A program made the translations under genes and the position numbers. From Polyangium fumosum (GTDB lineage Bacteria > Myxococcota_A > Polyangia > Polyangiales > Polyangiaceae): 64,000 nt of DNA. The notes beneath the pieces are model-generated. The model saw only the letters and a list, made by a program, of their open reading frames with translations. It was not told the origin of the DNA and did not search any database. Shown one piece after another: positions 1 to 8,590 of the stretch. The stretch lies in contig NZ_SSMQ01000018.1 of NCBI RefSeq assembly GCF_005144585.1, forward strand, positions 62,001-126,000, written 5' to 3'. The stretch's first letter is position 1, and the number at the start of each line of letters is the position of its first letter.

Positions 1-261
1 GCGGATGTCCACGTGCGCCACGGCGACGCGGCGCAGCTCGCCGCGCTCGAGGAGGTCGAGCGTGCAGTAATCCGCGAGGTTTGGCACCGCGAGCCACACG
101 ACCCGCGTGAGCACCTCTTCGAGCGTCGACGCGCGCAGAAGCTCGTCGGCCGCTCGCTCCACGAACGCGGCGCGGCGCCTCGTTCGAGCGTCGTTGATGT
201 GCGTCACCCCGGTCTGCGCAAGATCCCGGACGCGCTCCGTCTTCGATGCATCCCCCGCCAT
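1..261 (-). CDS. GAF-domain sensor or signalling protein, N-terminal part (runs off the window)
   Basis: The first 87 codons of a gene that continues beyond position 1. The reading frame begins at an ATG at 261 and has no stop to the window edge. Residues of the type LADYCTLDLLERGELRRVAV match the opening strands of GAF domains found in sensor histidine kinases and SpoIIE-type phosphatases. An upstream helix rich in Arg and Ala precedes them. Which output domain follows cannot be seen. It is encoded on the same strand as the acyltransferase gene, which ends about 70 bases upstream of its start. Confidence 0.65.
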   Translation of the reverse strand, partial: MAGDASKTERVRDLAQTGVTHINDARTRRRAAFVERAADELLRASTLEEVLTRVVWLAVPNLADYCTLDLLERGELRRVAVAHVDIR

Positions 262-330
262 CGTGCCCCGATCGCTCAGCCTAGCGATCGGTGTGCACGC
301 TCGCCACTGTGCGGGGCCCTTGCTCTCTTG

Positions 331-1146
331 TCAGGAGGAGCCTTCTCCGTCCACGTCGAGCGCGCGGCGCGCTGCGTAGACGAGCGATTGAACCTCGGCG
401 CGCACTCGCTCGCGAAGGACGCCAACGTCGCCGCCGACATCGACGATCGGCTCCCCCACGACGATCGCCGCGCGTGTCCTCGGCGCACCGCTCACGCGGA
501 CCATGTGATCGGCGAAGCTCTCGGAGCCGAACGACGCCGCCGCGCCTTCGTAGGCGAGGCCCACCGGGACGATCTCCGCCTCCGTGCGTTGCGCGGCGAG
601 GAAGGCGCCGGGCTTGAACGGTCGCACTTCGTCGCCCTCGTACGTCGTGCCCTCGGGGTACACGAGCACGGCGCGGCCTCGCTCGATCGAGGCGGTCATG
701 GCGTTGATCGCGGCCGCGCCGCTCTGCTTGTTCGTGCGATCGACGAAGAGCGTACCCACGCGCCGCGCGGCCACGCCGATGACGGGCCAGCCCGAGAGGT
801 CGGCGCGGCTCAGGATCGTGGCCTCGATGTACGCAAGACAGATCGGGATGTCCAAACCGGAGCGGTGGTTCATCACGAACACACGCCCGCGCTCCCCGGC
901 GCCACGACCCGGGTAGACGTCGCCGCGCTCCACGTGAGGACCCCGCGCGATCATTTGGACCCCATACAATTTGAGCAGGGCCTCGCCGTACCGACGGATC
1001 CACGCGTGGAGGACAGCTTCACGCTCGGACGCGGGCGAGATCGCCGTGTCGAGCTCGAGCATCCCGTACATGCTGAACGTGAGGCCCACGAACGCCGCCG
1101 TGCGCCCGACGAATCGCCCCTTCTCCACGAGGGACTGATCGCTCAT
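331..1146 (-). CDS. Lysophospholipid acyltransferase (PlsC/LPLAT family)
   Basis: 271 residues. The protein shows the LPLAT motifs in order: H-x4-D as NHRSGLD around residues 93-99, and PEGT around 164-167 followed by FKPGAF near 177-182. This family transfers an acyl chain from acyl-CoA or acyl-ACP to a lysophospholipid at the inner membrane, typically 1-acylglycerol-3-phosphate. Residues about 14-30 are hydrophobic and may anchor it. Its ATG overlaps the gatB stop codon (ATGA), so the two genes are probably translationally coupled. An assignment to plsC itself is not possible because myxobacteria carry several paralogues. Confidence 0.85.
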   Translation of the reverse strand: MSDQSLVEKGRFVGRTAAFVGLTFSMYGMLELDTAISPASEREAVLHAWIRRYGEALLKLYGVQMIARGPHVERGDVYPGRGAGERGRVFVMNHRSGLDIPICLAYIEATILSRADLSGWPVIGVAARRVGTLFVDRTNKQSGAAAINAMTASIERGRAVLVYPEGTTYEGDEVRPFKPGAFLAAQRTEAEIVPVGLAYEGAAASFGSESFADHMVRVSGAPRTRAAIVVGEPIVDVGGDVGVLRERVRAEVQSLVYAARRALDVDGEGSS

Positions 1147-2591
1147 GCCCCGCTCCCTTCGCCGAGGAGACGCACGAGCACCGCGTTCACCGTCGCCGGA
1201 TCTGCGCTGCCCTTCGTCTGCTTCATGATCTGTCCGACGAAAAACCCGAGGAGCGCCGTCTTGCCGGCGCGGTACGCGGCGACCTGCTTCGGGTTCGCCT
1301 CCATCACGCCGCGCGCGATGGACTCGATCGCCGACGCATCGCCGAGCACGGCCATGCCTCGCTCCCGTACGACGTCCGCAGGCGCGTGGTCCGTGCCCGC
1401 GACCGCCGCATACAGCTCCTTCGCCTGCTTGCCGCTGATCGTGCCGGCGTCGACGAGCCGCAGGATCTCGGCCACCTGCGCAGGCGTCACCGGGAAGCTC
1501 GCCGAGAGGCCCGTCGTCGTCACGTCGCGCAGGACCTCGCTCTGCACGAAGTTCGCGAGCTTCACCGCGTCCGGATAAAGCGCGCGCGCCTCGTCGAAGA
1601 AACGCGCGATCGCGGGATGCCCGCCGAGCACGCCTGTCGCGTACGCCGTGAGCCCGAGCTCGAGGGCCCATCGCGCGCGCTTCGCGACGGGCAGCTCCGG
1701 CAGCGCGCTGCGGATCGACTCGACGTACGCCTCCGCAAGCACGAGCGGAGGCAGGTCTGGCTCGGGGAAGTAGCGGTAGTCGGACTCGCTCTCCTTGTCG
1801 CGCAGGAGGTAACTCTCGCGCTTCTCCGCGCTGTAGCCGCGTGTCTGCTGCCGGACCCGCTCGCCCCGCTCGACGAGGTTGATCTGCCGCCGGATCTCCA
1901 CGTCGATCGCGTCGGCCACGAACTTGAACGAGTTGATGTTCTTGAGCTCGACACGCGTGCCGAGCCGCGTCTCACCCACCTTGCGGATCGACACGTTCGC
2001 GTCGCACCGGAAGCTGCCCTGTTCGAGGTTGCCGTCGTTCACGCCCGTGAACATCAAGACCTCGCGGAGCCGCCGGAGATACTCGGCCGCCTCGGCGCCC
2101 GCGCGCAGATCGGGCTCGCTCACGATCTCGATGAGCGGCGTGCCCGCGCGGTTCAGGTCGACGACGGACTCGTCGCCGACGCCGTGCAGGTTCTTGCCCG
2201 CGTCCTCCTCCATGTGGACTCGATGGATCCCCACGCGGCGCGGCGTGCCCTCCACCTCGACGTCGAGCACGCCCGAGAGCGCGAGCGGCAGGTCGTACTG
2301 GCTGATCTGGTAGCCCTTCGGCAGGTCCGGATAAAAGTAGTTCTTCCGGGCAAACACGCTCCGCGTCTGCAACGAGCAGCCGAGGGCGAGCGAGGCGCGC
2401 ACGGCGAGCGCCACGGCCTCCGCGTTGAGCACGGGCAGCGCGCCGGGCAAGCCGAGGCAGACGGGGCAGGTGTGCGTGTTCGGCGGGTCGCCGAAGCTCG
2501 TGGCACAGCCGCAGAACGCCTTCGTCCGCGTGAGCAACTGCGCGTGCACCTCGAGCCCGATCACCGGCTCGTACTCACCGTAGGCGCTCAT
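1143..2591 (-). CDS. gatB: Aspartyl/glutamyl-tRNA(Asn/Gln) amidotransferase subunit B
   Basis: 482 residues, the usual length for GatB. The N terminus carries the family signature VIGLEVHAQLLTRTKAFCGC, followed by the zinc-type cysteines (FCGC, CPVCLGLPGALPVLN). A yqey-like tail domain fills the last ~150 residues. With GatA and GatC it converts misacylated Glu-tRNA(Gln) and Asp-tRNA(Asn) into the correctly charged forms. gatA and gatC are not in the window. It is followed by the acyltransferase gene with a 4-base overlap. It begins about 55 bases after the terminator that closes the nuo operon, so it probably has its own promoter there. Confidence 0.97.
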   Translation of the reverse strand: MSAYGEYEPVIGLEVHAQLLTRTKAFCGCATSFGDPPNTHTCPVCLGLPGALPVLNAEAVALAVRASLALGCSLQTRSVFARKNYFYPDLPKGYQISQYDLPLALSGVLDVEVEGTPRRVGIHRVHMEEDAGKNLHGVGDESVVDLNRAGTPLIEIVSEPDLRAGAEAAEYLRRLREVLMFTGVNDGNLEQGSFRCDANVSIRKVGETRLGTRVELKNINSFKFVADAIDVEIRRQINLVERGERVRQQTRGYSAEKRESYLLRDKESESDYRYFPEPDLPPLVLAEAYVESIRSALPELPVAKRARWALELGLTAYATGVLGGHPAIARFFDEARALYPDAVKLANFVQSEVLRDVTTTGLSASFPVTPAQVAEILRLVDAGTISGKQAKELYAAVAGTDHAPADVVRERGMAVLGDASAIESIARGVMEANPKQVAAYRAGKTALLGFFVGQIMKQTKGSADPATVNAVLVRLLGEGSGA

Positions 2592-2645
2592 CGGGCGGAT
2601 TATGGCAAGCCGAAACGCGAACGCCCCTGTTTTCCCGCAGGAAGC

Positions 2646-2688
2646 AAAAACCCCCTCTCCTCGCGGGCCACGCGAAGAAGAGGGGGCT
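2646..2688 (-). terminator. Rho-independent terminator of the nuo operon
   Basis: Read on the minus strand, a C/T-rich arm (CCCCCTCTTC) and its complement (GAGAGGGGG) form a strong hairpin, followed directly by TTTTTG. It begins about 23 bases after the nuoI stop codon and lies before gatB, so it marks the end of the complex I operon. This is one of the few hairpins in the window with a real T tail. Confidence 0.85.
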
Positions 2689-2710
2689 TCTGTCCGTCAG
2701 CGAATCGGGA

Positions 2711-3385
2711 TCAGTGATCCATCTGCTCGCGCGACAGACCGGGATGCGTCGGATCGCCCGGCTCGTGGCGCGGGTTCGCCGACTTGCGCGAACCGTCCCG
2801 GCCGGTGAACTCCATGAGCAGGTCCTTCCTGTAGATGAACTGCTCACGCGAGTCGTACGGCGTCGCGTGGATGCCCGTGTCCATGCGGATCGCGTCGCAG
2901 GGACAAGCCTCGACGCAGAACCCGCAGAAGATGCAGCGCAGCTCGTCGATGACGAACGTCTTCGGGAACCGCTCGTAACCGCGACGCTTGTCGCCCTCGC
3001 CGTACTCGCCCGCCTCGATGTGGATGCACTGCGCGGGGCAAGCGGTGGAGCAGCACAGGCACGCCACGCAGCGCGGCGAGCCGTCGTCACGGAGCGTGAG
3101 GCGATGCAGCCCGCGGAAGCGCTCCGGGTAGGGGCGCTTCTCCTCGGGGTAGCAGATCGTCGTGACGCCCTCGTTGAGGGCCTCCAGCACCGGGTCGGGC
3201 TTCTGGCCGAGCATCATCTCCTTCGTGTTCTTGAAGAAGTGACGCATCGTGATCGCCATGCCCCGGAAGAGCTCGGGCAGGTAGGACTGGACCTCGGCCG
3301 TGCGGCGCGGTCGCGGGATGGCCTTGCCCTGGACGGGCGCGCCGGCAGGCTTGGTCCACGGGTTCGACGGAGTGCGCTTCGCCAT
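2711..3385 (-). CDS. nuoI: NADH-quinone oxidoreductase subunit I
   Basis: 224 residues. Two 4Fe-4S ferredoxin motifs are present: CVACLCCSTACPAQC and CIFCGFCVEACPCDAI. These carry clusters N6a and N6b, which pass electrons towards NuoB and the quinone site. A basic N-terminal extension of about 40 residues precedes an amphipathic segment (SYLPELFRGMAITMRHFF) typical of the family. It is the last gene of the operon, 12 bases after nuoH, and is followed by a strong terminator. No nuoJ follows, although nuoJ is the usual neighbour. Confidence 0.96.
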   Translation of the reverse strand: MAKRTPSNPWTKPAGAPVQGKAIPRPRRTAEVQSYLPELFRGMAITMRHFFKNTKEMMLGQKPDPVLEALNEGVTTICYPEEKRPYPERFRGLHRLTLRDDGSPRCVACLCCSTACPAQCIHIEAGEYGEGDKRRGYERFPKTFVIDELRCIFCGFCVEACPCDAIRMDTGIHATPYDSREQFIYRKDLLMEFTGRDGSRKSANPRHEPGDPTHPGLSREQMDH

Positions 3386-3397
3386 CGTTCGATCCTC

Positions 3398-5167
3398 TCA
3401 GGCCTGCTGAGGCTCCGGCTTGACCCCGCCCATCGCCGCCGCGAAACGCGCCGCCGACGAGGCGAGGAACTTCTTGCGCTCGACCGGCTCGAGCAACCCG
3501 ACCACAACCGCGACGAAACCAGCGAGCGTGGCCACGGCGACGACGCCCTGCGTGATGTCCGCGAGGAGCTTGAGCCACGAATCCGCCGCCGGACCCGCGT
3601 TGCGGAGCGCGAGCACGACCACGCCCGTCACCATCATGTTCGCGATGGCGAGCGGCAGGAGCTTGGTCCAGCCGAGCTTCATGAGCTGGTCGTAACGGAA
3701 GCGCGGCAGCGTCCAGCGGAAGAAGATCTGCACCCACGTGACGAACACGGTCTTGCCGAAGAACGCGATCGCCGAGATGAGGCTCACCGCGAGGTGCGTC
3801 ATCTTGTACTGGAAGAGCACCGTGTCGCCGAACGCGATGTTGAGGCCGTCCGGGTGCAGGAAGGGCAGTGAGTAGCCGCCGAAGAAGAGCGCGACGAGCA
3901 GCGCGCTCGAGAAGACGAGCTCGATGTACTCGCCCGTCATGAACATGCCCCACTTGAACCCCGAGTACTCGAGGAAGTAGCCGGCGACGATCTCGCTCTC
4001 GCCTTCGGGCTGATCGAAGGGCACGCGCTTCGTCTCCGCGCAGAGCGCCGTCAGGAACAGGACGAACCCGAGCGGCTGCACGAAGACGCCCCACGCGTTC
4101 TGGCCCTGCCATACGGCCATGTCGCTCATCCGGACGCTGCCGTAGATGAGGAAGAGGCCGACGAGCGAAAGGCCCATCGCGACCTCGTACGAGACCATCT
4201 GGCTCGACGCGCGCAGGCCGCCGAGGAGCGCGAACTTGTTGTCGCTCGCCCAGCCCGCGATCGCTGCGCCGATGATGCCCGTGCCCGCGATCCCGAAGAC
4301 GTAGAGGATGCCGACGTTCAGATCGATGATCTGCAGCTTCACGCGGAAGCCGTTGCACGCGCCGCTCGCGGGGACCGTGGCGAGGAGGTGTCCGAGGTCC
4401 GAGAGGTCGAGCGTGCCGTTCTTGTTGCCGTCGGCGAAGCAGAGGTCGTTGCCGAAAGGAATGACGGCCATGACCGCGAGCGCCGAGAAGACCGCGAGGA
4501 CCGGCGCGAGGCCGTGGAGGAGGCGATCCGCGTTCTTCGGGATGAAGTCCTCCTTCCAGATCATCTTGACCGAGTCGGCGAGCGCGTGGAGCGTGCCCGC
4601 GAGACGCAGCGGGATCTTGCCGTCGGGCACGCGCGAGGTGGCGTAGAGGCCGACGAGCAGGAAGACGCCGCCGAGCACGAAGCCCGAGACCTGCGCCGCG
4701 AGCGGGATCGCCGCCGGCGGCACGAGGCGCCCGGCCACGAGGCCGATCGCGTGCACGCCGAGGCCCGCGAAGAAGATCGAGCGCGGGTCCGTGTCCTCGA
4801 ACATCTGCTCGGCGCGGTTGATCGCGCCGCCGCTCCGCACCTTCGCGCAGAGCACGAGCAAGCTGAACCAGGCCACGAGGATCGTGAGCTGCACGTTCAT
4901 CGTGAACCGCTCGGCAGCCGCGCGTCCCGCGAGCTGACCGAGCGAGGAGAAGATCGCGAGCACGCCGAAGAGCGCGGGCGGCAGGAGCACGATGACCCGC
5001 GCCACCATGTTCGGCAGGTACACGACCGCGCGGTTCGGGCCGACGCGGTCCTGCACCATCGCGCCCTGCCGGCGGTCGGCCCACGTGCTGAGCGCCGCCA
5101 TGTTCAAGAAGAACAGGGCCAGGATGAGGATCTTGACGACTGCCAGGACGATCTCGACGAGGCTCAT
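3398..5167 (-). CDS. nuoH: NADH-quinone oxidoreductase subunit H, enlarged form
   Basis: 589 residues, against roughly 320-430 for most NuoH proteins. The family core is clear: QDRVGPNRA near 39-47, MIWKEDFIPKNADR near 202-215, GWASDNKFALLGGLRASSQM near 305-324, and ETKRVPFDQPEGESEIVAGY further on. It forms part of the membrane domain and the quinone chamber. Two insertions stand out. Residues about 51-185 add four hydrophobic segments after the DRVGPNR helix. Residues about 240-277 enlarge the next loop and hold an EF-hand or dockerin-like loop (D246-x-N-x-N-G-T-L-D-x-x-D257) between Cys243 and Cys271. The ATG overlaps the nuoG stop codon (ATGAG). Confidence 0.95.
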   Translation of the reverse strand: MSLVEIVLAVVKILILALFFLNMAALSTWADRRQGAMVQDRVGPNRAVVYLPNMVARVIVLLPPALFGVLAIFSSLGQLAGRAAAERFTMNVQLTILVAWFSLLVLCAKVRSGGAINRAEQMFEDTDPRSIFFAGLGVHAIGLVAGRLVPPAAIPLAAQVSGFVLGGVFLLVGLYATSRVPDGKIPLRLAGTLHALADSVKMIWKEDFIPKNADRLLHGLAPVLAVFSALAVMAVIPFGNDLCFADGNKNGTLDLSDLGHLLATVPASGACNGFRVKLQIIDLNVGILYVFGIAGTGIIGAAIAGWASDNKFALLGGLRASSQMVSYEVAMGLSLVGLFLIYGSVRMSDMAVWQGQNAWGVFVQPLGFVLFLTALCAETKRVPFDQPEGESEIVAGYFLEYSGFKWGMFMTGEYIELVFSSALLVALFFGGYSLPFLHPDGLNIAFGDTVLFQYKMTHLAVSLISAIAFFGKTVFVTWVQIFFRWTLPRFRYDQLMKLGWTKLLPLAIANMMVTGVVVLALRNAGPAADSWLKLLADITQGVVAVATLAGFVAVVVGLLEPVERKKFLASSAARFAAAMGGVKPEPQQA

Positions 5168-6789
5168 GCGCTCACCTCGGGCTTCGCGGCCCGATCCGCG
5201 TCACGGCTCGCGAGAGGCGCCTCGGGCGTCATCGCCCGACGCACGTCCGCGAGCGTCTTTTCGGTCATCGCGTAGCCGAGCTCCTTGCCGAGCTTCGCCA
5301 CGAGCTCCCAGCCCGGACGCGCGTCGCCGCGCGGCTTGAGCGCGCGCTCGCTCTTCTGGGCGAGGCCCTGGCGGTTGACGTACGTGCCGTCCGCCTCGGC
5401 CCACGCGGTCGCGGGCAGCGCGACGTGCGCGGCGCGCGCGAGCGGCCCGTCGTGCGCGGCGATCGTCACCACGCCCTTGAGCTTCGACAGCGCGCTCTCG
5501 GCGTCCTTCGCGTCGACCTCGATCTCGGCGCCGAGCGCGATCACGAACGAGTACTTGCCCGCCTTGATCGCGTCGAAGAGCGCCGCGATCGGCTTCGGCG
5601 CCGGCGCGCCCGCGAGCTGCATGACGCCGAGCGTGTTCGGGTTCTTGTCCTCGCTCATGAGGATCTTGTCGCCGCGACCGAGCGGACGACCCGACACGTA
5701 GAGGTCCTTCGCGCCGATGAACGTGCGCGCGAGCTTGAGGAGCGCGAAGTTGTCCTCGTTCGAATGCTGCGCGCTGAGCACGATGGCGACCCGGCCCGGA
5801 TCATCCTTGATGCCCGCGAGCTGATCCTTCGCCGCCGCGAGCGCCTCTTCGAGGCTCGCGTCCTCGCCGCCGACGAGCGCCGTGCCGAGGCGGCCTTCGA
5901 CCGCGCGCCGGTACGAGAGCATGCCCTCGTCGCACATCCAGTACTTGTTGACCTCTTCGTTGTCGCGCGGGCGGTGCCGATGCGGCACGTTCGACCGCGG
6001 ATCGTAGTCGAGGTACGCGTTGCAGCCCGTCGCGCAGCCCTGGCAGACCGTGCGCGCGCTGCGGAGGAACCACACGCGCGCCTTGAAGCGGAAGTCCTTC
6101 GAGGTCAGCGCACCGACGGGGCAGACGTGCTCCGTCATGAGCGTGTAGTCGTGGTCGAGCTCGCGGCCCGGCGAGACGACAATCTCGTTGAGGTTGCCGC
6201 GCTCGCGCACGCTGAGGACCGGATCCTTCGCGACCTCGGCCGTGAAGCGGACACAACGCGTGCAGATGATGCACCGCTCGGCGTCGTAGACGATGGTCGG
6301 CCCGAAATCGACGGCCTTCGGCTTGTGCACGACCTCCTGCTGCATGCGCTTGCCCGTGCCCTGGTGCTCCAGCCAGTAGTCCTGGAGCCGGCACTCGCCT
6401 GCCTGATCGCAGATCGGGCAGTCGACCGGGTGGTTCAGGAGCAACAGCTCCTGCACCGCGCCGCGCGCCTCCTCGACGTGATCGCTGCCCTCGGAGAGGA
6501 CCTCCATGCCGGGCGCGCAGGCCTGCTGGCAGGCAGGGACGAGCTTCGGCTTGCGGGCAGGGACGTAGTCCTTCTTCTCCGGATCCCAGCGCAGGATGTC
6601 GAGCTGCATCGCGGGGCGGCCGGGAGGCGGCGCGACCTCGACGAGGCACATGCGGCAGTTCGCCGCGACGGAGAGGCCCGGATGCCAGCAGTAGTGGGGG
6701 ATGTCGATGCCGGCGCGGTGCGCCGCTTTGATGATGGTTTCCCCTTGCTCGAAGGGGATCTCGCGCCCGTCGATCTTGATCGTAGCCAT
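5164..6789 (-). CDS. nuoG: NADH-quinone oxidoreductase subunit G, short form
   Basis: 541 residues, shorter than the usual 680-900. The N terminus has the [2Fe-2S] ligands (HYCWHPGLSVAANCRMC), then the His-ligated cluster motif HPVDCPICDQAGEC, then CIICTRC with HVCPVGAL, and CQGCATGCN. The molybdopterin-oxidoreductase-like part that normally follows is shortened to about 250 residues. The protein forms the iron-sulfur relay of the peripheral arm. It follows nuoD with a one-base gap; nuoE and nuoF, usually found between nuoD and nuoG, are absent here. Its stop overlaps the nuoH start. Confidence 0.94.
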   Translation of the reverse strand: MATIKIDGREIPFEQGETIIKAAHRAGIDIPHYCWHPGLSVAANCRMCLVEVAPPPGRPAMQLDILRWDPEKKDYVPARKPKLVPACQQACAPGMEVLSEGSDHVEEARGAVQELLLLNHPVDCPICDQAGECRLQDYWLEHQGTGKRMQQEVVHKPKAVDFGPTIVYDAERCIICTRCVRFTAEVAKDPVLSVRERGNLNEIVVSPGRELDHDYTLMTEHVCPVGALTSKDFRFKARVWFLRSARTVCQGCATGCNAYLDYDPRSNVPHRHRPRDNEEVNKYWMCDEGMLSYRRAVEGRLGTALVGGEDASLEEALAAAKDQLAGIKDDPGRVAIVLSAQHSNEDNFALLKLARTFIGAKDLYVSGRPLGRGDKILMSEDKNPNTLGVMQLAGAPAPKPIAALFDAIKAGKYSFVIALGAEIEVDAKDAESALSKLKGVVTIAAHDGPLARAAHVALPATAWAEADGTYVNRQGLAQKSERALKPRGDARPGWELVAKLGKELGYAMTEKTLADVRRAMTPEAPLASRDADRAAKPEVSA

Positions 6790-6790
6790 C

Positions 6791-8005
6791 TCAGTGATCG
6801 CACTCCCCGCCGATCATGTTGAGGGAACCGAACGTCGGGACGACGTCCGGGATCATCAGGCCCGTGATGAGCTGCTCGAGGCCCTGCGTGGTGGCAAAGC
6901 AGGGGGGCCGGATCCGCACGCGGTAGGGCGTGCCGCTGCCGTCGGAGACCAGGTAGAAGCCGAGCTCGCCGTTGCCCGCCTCGGTGTACGAGTAACACTC
7001 GCCCGCCGGGACCTTGATGCCCTCCATCACGATCTTGAAGTGCTGGATGGTGGCCTCGATGGTCGTGTAGACGTCCTGCTTCGGGGGCAGGATGATCCGC
7101 GGATCCTCGATGTTGATCGGGCCCTCGTCCGGCATCTGATCGAGCGCCTGCTCGATGATCCGCCACGTCTGCCGGATCTCCTCCTGGCGGCACATGAACC
7201 GGTCGTAGTTGTCGCCCGTCGTGCCCACCGGCACGTCGAACTCCATCCGGTCGTAGACCATGTACGGGTGCGCGCGGCGCACGTCGTACGGCACGCCCGA
7301 GGCGCGCAGAACGACGCCCGTCCACCCGAGCGCGAGCGCGTCCTCCTTCGACATCACGCCGACGCCTTCGAGGCGGTCGAGGAAGATGCGGTTCTTGAGC
7401 AGCATCTTCTCGCCCTCGTTGATGAGCTGGAGCACGCGCGGCACGCCCGCGCGGATCATGTCCTTGAAGTGCTTCGTCGGCGGGCTCGCCATGCCGCCCA
7501 CGCGACCGAAGCTGTGCGTGACGCGCGCGCCCGTCTCCTCCTCGAAGATGTCCCAGATGATCTCGCGGGCGCGAGCGAAGTAGAGGAACGGCGTGAACGC
7601 GCCGAGCTCCATGCACATCGCGCCCGAGCAGATCATGTGGTCGCAGATGCGCGCGAGCTCGCCGAGCGCCACGCGGTAGTACTGGCAGCGCTCGGGCACC
7701 GTCACGCCGAGCATCTTCTCCACCGCGAGCGCGAAGCCCACGTTGTTCAGCATCGGCGAGACGTAGTTGCAGCGATCGACGTACGGGAAGATCTGCGTCC
7801 AGGTGCCCCGCTCGCACATCTTCTCGAAGCCGCGGTGCAGGTAGCCGATCTGCACGTCGGCCTTCTGGATCATCTCGCCCGAGAGCTCGAGCACGATGCG
7901 CACCGTCCCGTGCATCGCCGGATGGGACGGGCCCATGTTGAGCATCATCGGCTCGCTGGGCAGCTCGAGGAGGCCCTCCTCGAGATCACGATCCAAGGGT
8001 TCCAT
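6791..8005 (-). CDS. nuoD: NADH-quinone oxidoreductase subunit D (49-kDa)
   Basis: 404 residues, a normal length. Clear signatures are NMGPSHPAMHGTVRIVLELSG at the N terminus and IGYLHRGFEK, plus a C terminus (DVVPTFGSLNMIGGECDH) matching the family end. The subunit descends from the large subunit of [NiFe] hydrogenases and forms the quinone-binding cavity with NuoB and NuoH. It starts 3 bases after the nuoC stop and ends 1 base before the nuoG start, so the operon is very compact. The start ATG at 8005 is the first in the frame near nuoC. Confidence 0.97.
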   Translation of the reverse strand: MEPLDRDLEEGLLELPSEPMMLNMGPSHPAMHGTVRIVLELSGEMIQKADVQIGYLHRGFEKMCERGTWTQIFPYVDRCNYVSPMLNNVGFALAVEKMLGVTVPERCQYYRVALGELARICDHMICSGAMCMELGAFTPFLYFARAREIIWDIFEEETGARVTHSFGRVGGMASPPTKHFKDMIRAGVPRVLQLINEGEKMLLKNRIFLDRLEGVGVMSKEDALALGWTGVVLRASGVPYDVRRAHPYMVYDRMEFDVPVGTTGDNYDRFMCRQEEIRQTWRIIEQALDQMPDEGPINIEDPRIILPPKQDVYTTIEATIQHFKIVMEGIKVPAGECYSYTEAGNGELGFYLVSDGSGTPYRVRIRPPCFATTQGLEQLITGLMIPDVVPTFGSLNMIGGECDH

Positions 8006-8008
8006 GGC

Positions 8009-8590
8009 TCAGTTCGTCTCCTCGCCCCGCGGGTAGTCGTGGGTCTGTCGCCCGAACGGCATGCCCTCGTCGATGCCGAAGGGGGGCAGCTTGTCGGGGA
8101 CGTTGCGCAGCTCGACGAGCGGCTGGATCTTGTCCGCCGGATAATCCTTGCGAAGCGGGTACCCGACAAACTCGGGGTACATCAGGATCCGCCGCAGATC
8201 GGGGTGGCCCTTGAAGTTCACGCCGAACATGTCGAAGCACTCGCGCTCGAACCAGTTCGCGCCTTTCCAGACGGGCACGAGCGAGGCGATGTCCGCGCCG
8301 TTCGCGTCCTCGTCGCCGATGCGCGCCTTCAGCCGGATGCGATGGTTTCGCTCCATCGAGCGCAGATGCAGCACGACCTCGAAGCGCGGCGTCTGCCGGC
8401 CGAGGTAGTCGACGGCGGTGAGGTCGACGAACATGTTCATCGCGCACTGGGGATCGTCCCGGAGAAACCGCGCGATCTCGCGCCATTTCTCGGGGTTCAC
8501 CACGGCCGTGTCGTCGCCGAACTGCGAGTGGGTCTCGTAGATGTCGTCGCCGAACTTGCTCTTCAGGATTTCGAGGACGCGCTTGCTCAT
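8009..8590 (-). CDS. nuoC: NADH-quinone oxidoreductase subunit C (30-kDa)
   Basis: 193 residues. The conserved block WFERECFDMFGVNFKGHPDL and the following PLRKDYP identify the 30-kDa subunit, which packs against NuoD in the peripheral arm. The chosen ATG (8588-8590, beginning MSKRVLEILK) overlaps the end of nuoB by 4 bases (ATGAGC), consistent with coupling. nuoC and nuoD are separate genes here, not the nuoCD fusion of enterobacteria. Confidence 0.95.
   Translation of the reverse strand: MSKRVLEILKSKFGDDIYETHSQFGDDTAVVNPEKWREIARFLRDDPQCAMNMFVDLTAVDYLGRQTPRFEVVLHLRSMERNHRIRLKARIGDEDANGADIASLVPVWKGANWFERECFDMFGVNFKGHPDLRRILMYPEFVGYPLRKDYPADKIQPLVELRNVPDKLPPFGIDEGMPFGRQTHDYPRGEETN

Noticed and set aside
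13-1578. A 521-codon plus-strand frame across the acyltransferase and gatB genes
   Set aside because: It is rich in Arg, Ala and His and lacks any motif; gatB and the acyltransferase on the opposite strand are certain, so this is an antisense shadow typical of GC-rich DNA.
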